Assembly (NCBI GenBank): GCA_946183095.1
Contig: CAMHBE010000110.1
Span: 1-6,650 of the forward strand
Length of the DNA stretch: 6,650 bases
Origin: an uncultured Clostridia bacterium
Lineage (GTDB): Bacteria; Bacillota; Clostridia; Oscillospirales; Ruminococcaceae
Reading direction: 5' to 3'
Of the stretch, positions 5,879 through 6,650 are shown piece after piece. The notes under the pieces are model-generated. The model was not told the origin of the DNA. It did no database searches and saw nothing but the letters and a program-made list of their open reading frames with translations. The stretch's first letter is position 1. The number at the start of each line of letters is the position of its first letter. A program made the position numbers and the translations under genes.

Positions 5879-6650
5879 TCAATAGTCCAGAACGCGCAGC
5901 GAACCGAGCACGTTCAGCTTTCCGCATTTCTCTTCAAAACTGGCTTCGTTGATCTCTCCGGTAACGAACGCACATTCGCTGTCCGGGGCGCCGTCGCGCG
6001 AGAGGAACCTGACTTCGCCGAAGATGTCGTTCACTGTCTTTCTGTCAGCCTGTGCGCGCACATAGAACTTGTTGGAGAGCTTCTTGTACGGGATTATGAA
6101 ATCCTGTTCGCTGTCTGCCCAGTGCATTGATTTGGAGGAGTGGTCGGACTTTGCCGCAATGATGATATCGGAGACTACAGCGCTCGCGGTCGGGAGCTTG
6201 CCCGCGCCCTTTCCGTAAAACACAACGTCGCCTGTTGCATCGCCGCGCACGAGTATTGCATTGAAAACGTCATTAACTCCCGCAAGCTGGCTCTCCTCGC
6301 CGATAACGGCGGGGCAGGTCATCACAGCGACCTCATCACCGCGCCTTGACGCGAAACCGATGAGCTTTATGACGCTGTTCATGCTCTCGCAGTATTTCAC
6401 ATCTTCGAGGGTGATCTTTGTGATGCCCTCGGTGTGGATGTTGTCGGGGTAAACGTGTCTGCCGAACGCGAGGGACGCGAGAATGCAGATCTTGCGGCAG
6501 GTGTCGTGACCTTCCACATCGGCGGAGGGGTCACGTTCCGCGTAGCCGAGCTCCTGCGCGATCTTCAGCGCTTCATCGAAGCCCATGCCTTCCTTTATCA
6601 TTTTGGTAAGTATGAAATTCGTAGTGCCGTTGAGTATTCCTGCGATCTCG
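5879..6650 (-). CDS. hom: Homoserine dehydrogenase, 5' end outside the window
   Basis: This enzyme reduces aspartate semialdehyde to homoserine, the branch point to threonine and methionine. The frame stays open to base 6650, so 256 C-terminal residues are visible. Numbered from the first visible residue, they begin EIAGILNGTTNFIL, with the family hallmark NGTTN at 7-11. YAERDPSADVEGHD (36-49) and K53 follow; they correspond to the catalytic-domain acidic residues and the proton-donating lysine of the family. GKGAGKLPTASAVVSD is at 146-161. The N-terminal Rossmann NAD(P)-binding domain, probably about 165-175 residues, lies outside the window. The last 64 residues (from N193) fit a short beta-alpha-beta-beta-alpha-beta ACT-like domain but lack the usual DxPG loop. 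The internal methionine encoded at 6601-6599 is not the start. The stop is 21 nt before pyrH, so the two genes are probably co-transcribed. Confidence 0.95.
   Translation of the reverse strand, partial: EIAGILNGTTNFILTKMIKEGMGFDEALKIAQELGYAERDPSADVEGHDTCRKICILASLAFGRHVYPDNIHTEGITKITLEDVKYCESMNSVIKLIGFASRRGDEVAVMTCPAVIGEESQLAGVNDVFNAILVRGDATGDVVFYGKGAGKLPTASAVVSDIIIAAKSDHSSKSMHWADSEQDFIIPYKKLSNKFYVRAQADRKTVNDIFGEVRFLSRDGAPDSECAFVTGEINEASFEEKCGKLNVLGSLRVLDY

Noticed and set aside
5090..6130. Long plus-strand open frame (346 aa) antisense to pyrH and the end of hom
   Set aside because: It is the mirror of two clear genes. Its product is rich in His, Val and Arg without recognisable motifs, there is no good ribosome binding site, and such frames arise from the third-position GC bias of the sense genes.

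Overview
The window looks like a stretch of a Firmicutes (Clostridia) chromosome. The most likely source is a Ruminococcaceae/Oscillospiraceae-type gut anaerobe, but that is inference from gene order, moderately high GC and protein style, not from a marker gene. Every supported gene lies on the minus strand, so the natural reading direction is from base 6650 down to base 1. Read that way the order is: hom (5' end outside the window) - pyrH - frr - [162-bp hairpin-rich spacer] - uppS - cdsA - [97-bp spacer with a GC hairpin] - unknown small membrane protein - dxr - rseP - [90-bp spacer] - first codons of a gene resembling a response regulator.

The core is a housekeeping cluster known in many bacteria (pyrH-frr-uppS-cdsA-dxr-rseP). 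It links UMP phosphorylation (PyrH), ribosome recycling (Frr), undecaprenyl diphosphate synthesis (UppS), CDP-diacylglycerol synthesis (CdsA), the first committed MEP-pathway step (Dxr) and a site-2 intramembrane protease (RseP/RasP). Together these supply nucleotide, isoprenoid lipid carrier and phospholipid precursors for envelope growth. All six have intact signature motifs and near-normal length. Gene junctions are tight: uppS-cdsA are 13 nt apart, the small gene overlaps dxr by 25 nt, and dxr overlaps rseP by 10 nt. This supports co-transcription and translational coupling.

Several points differ from the textbook layout. A homoserine dehydrogenase gene sits 21 nt upstream of pyrH, where rpsB-tsf are often found, and its C-terminal ACT-like domain is short and lacks the usual ligand-loop glycine. 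An uncharacterised 119-aa single-pass membrane protein is inserted between cdsA and dxr. The cluster ends after rseP rather than continuing to ispG. The frr-uppS spacer is a mosaic of near-perfect hairpins and short direct repeats, probably a dispersed non-coding repeat. I see no CRISPR array, tRNA, rRNA, transposase or phage gene. No wholly new multi-gene system is evident; the most promising unexplained items are the hairpin mosaic and the small membrane protein.
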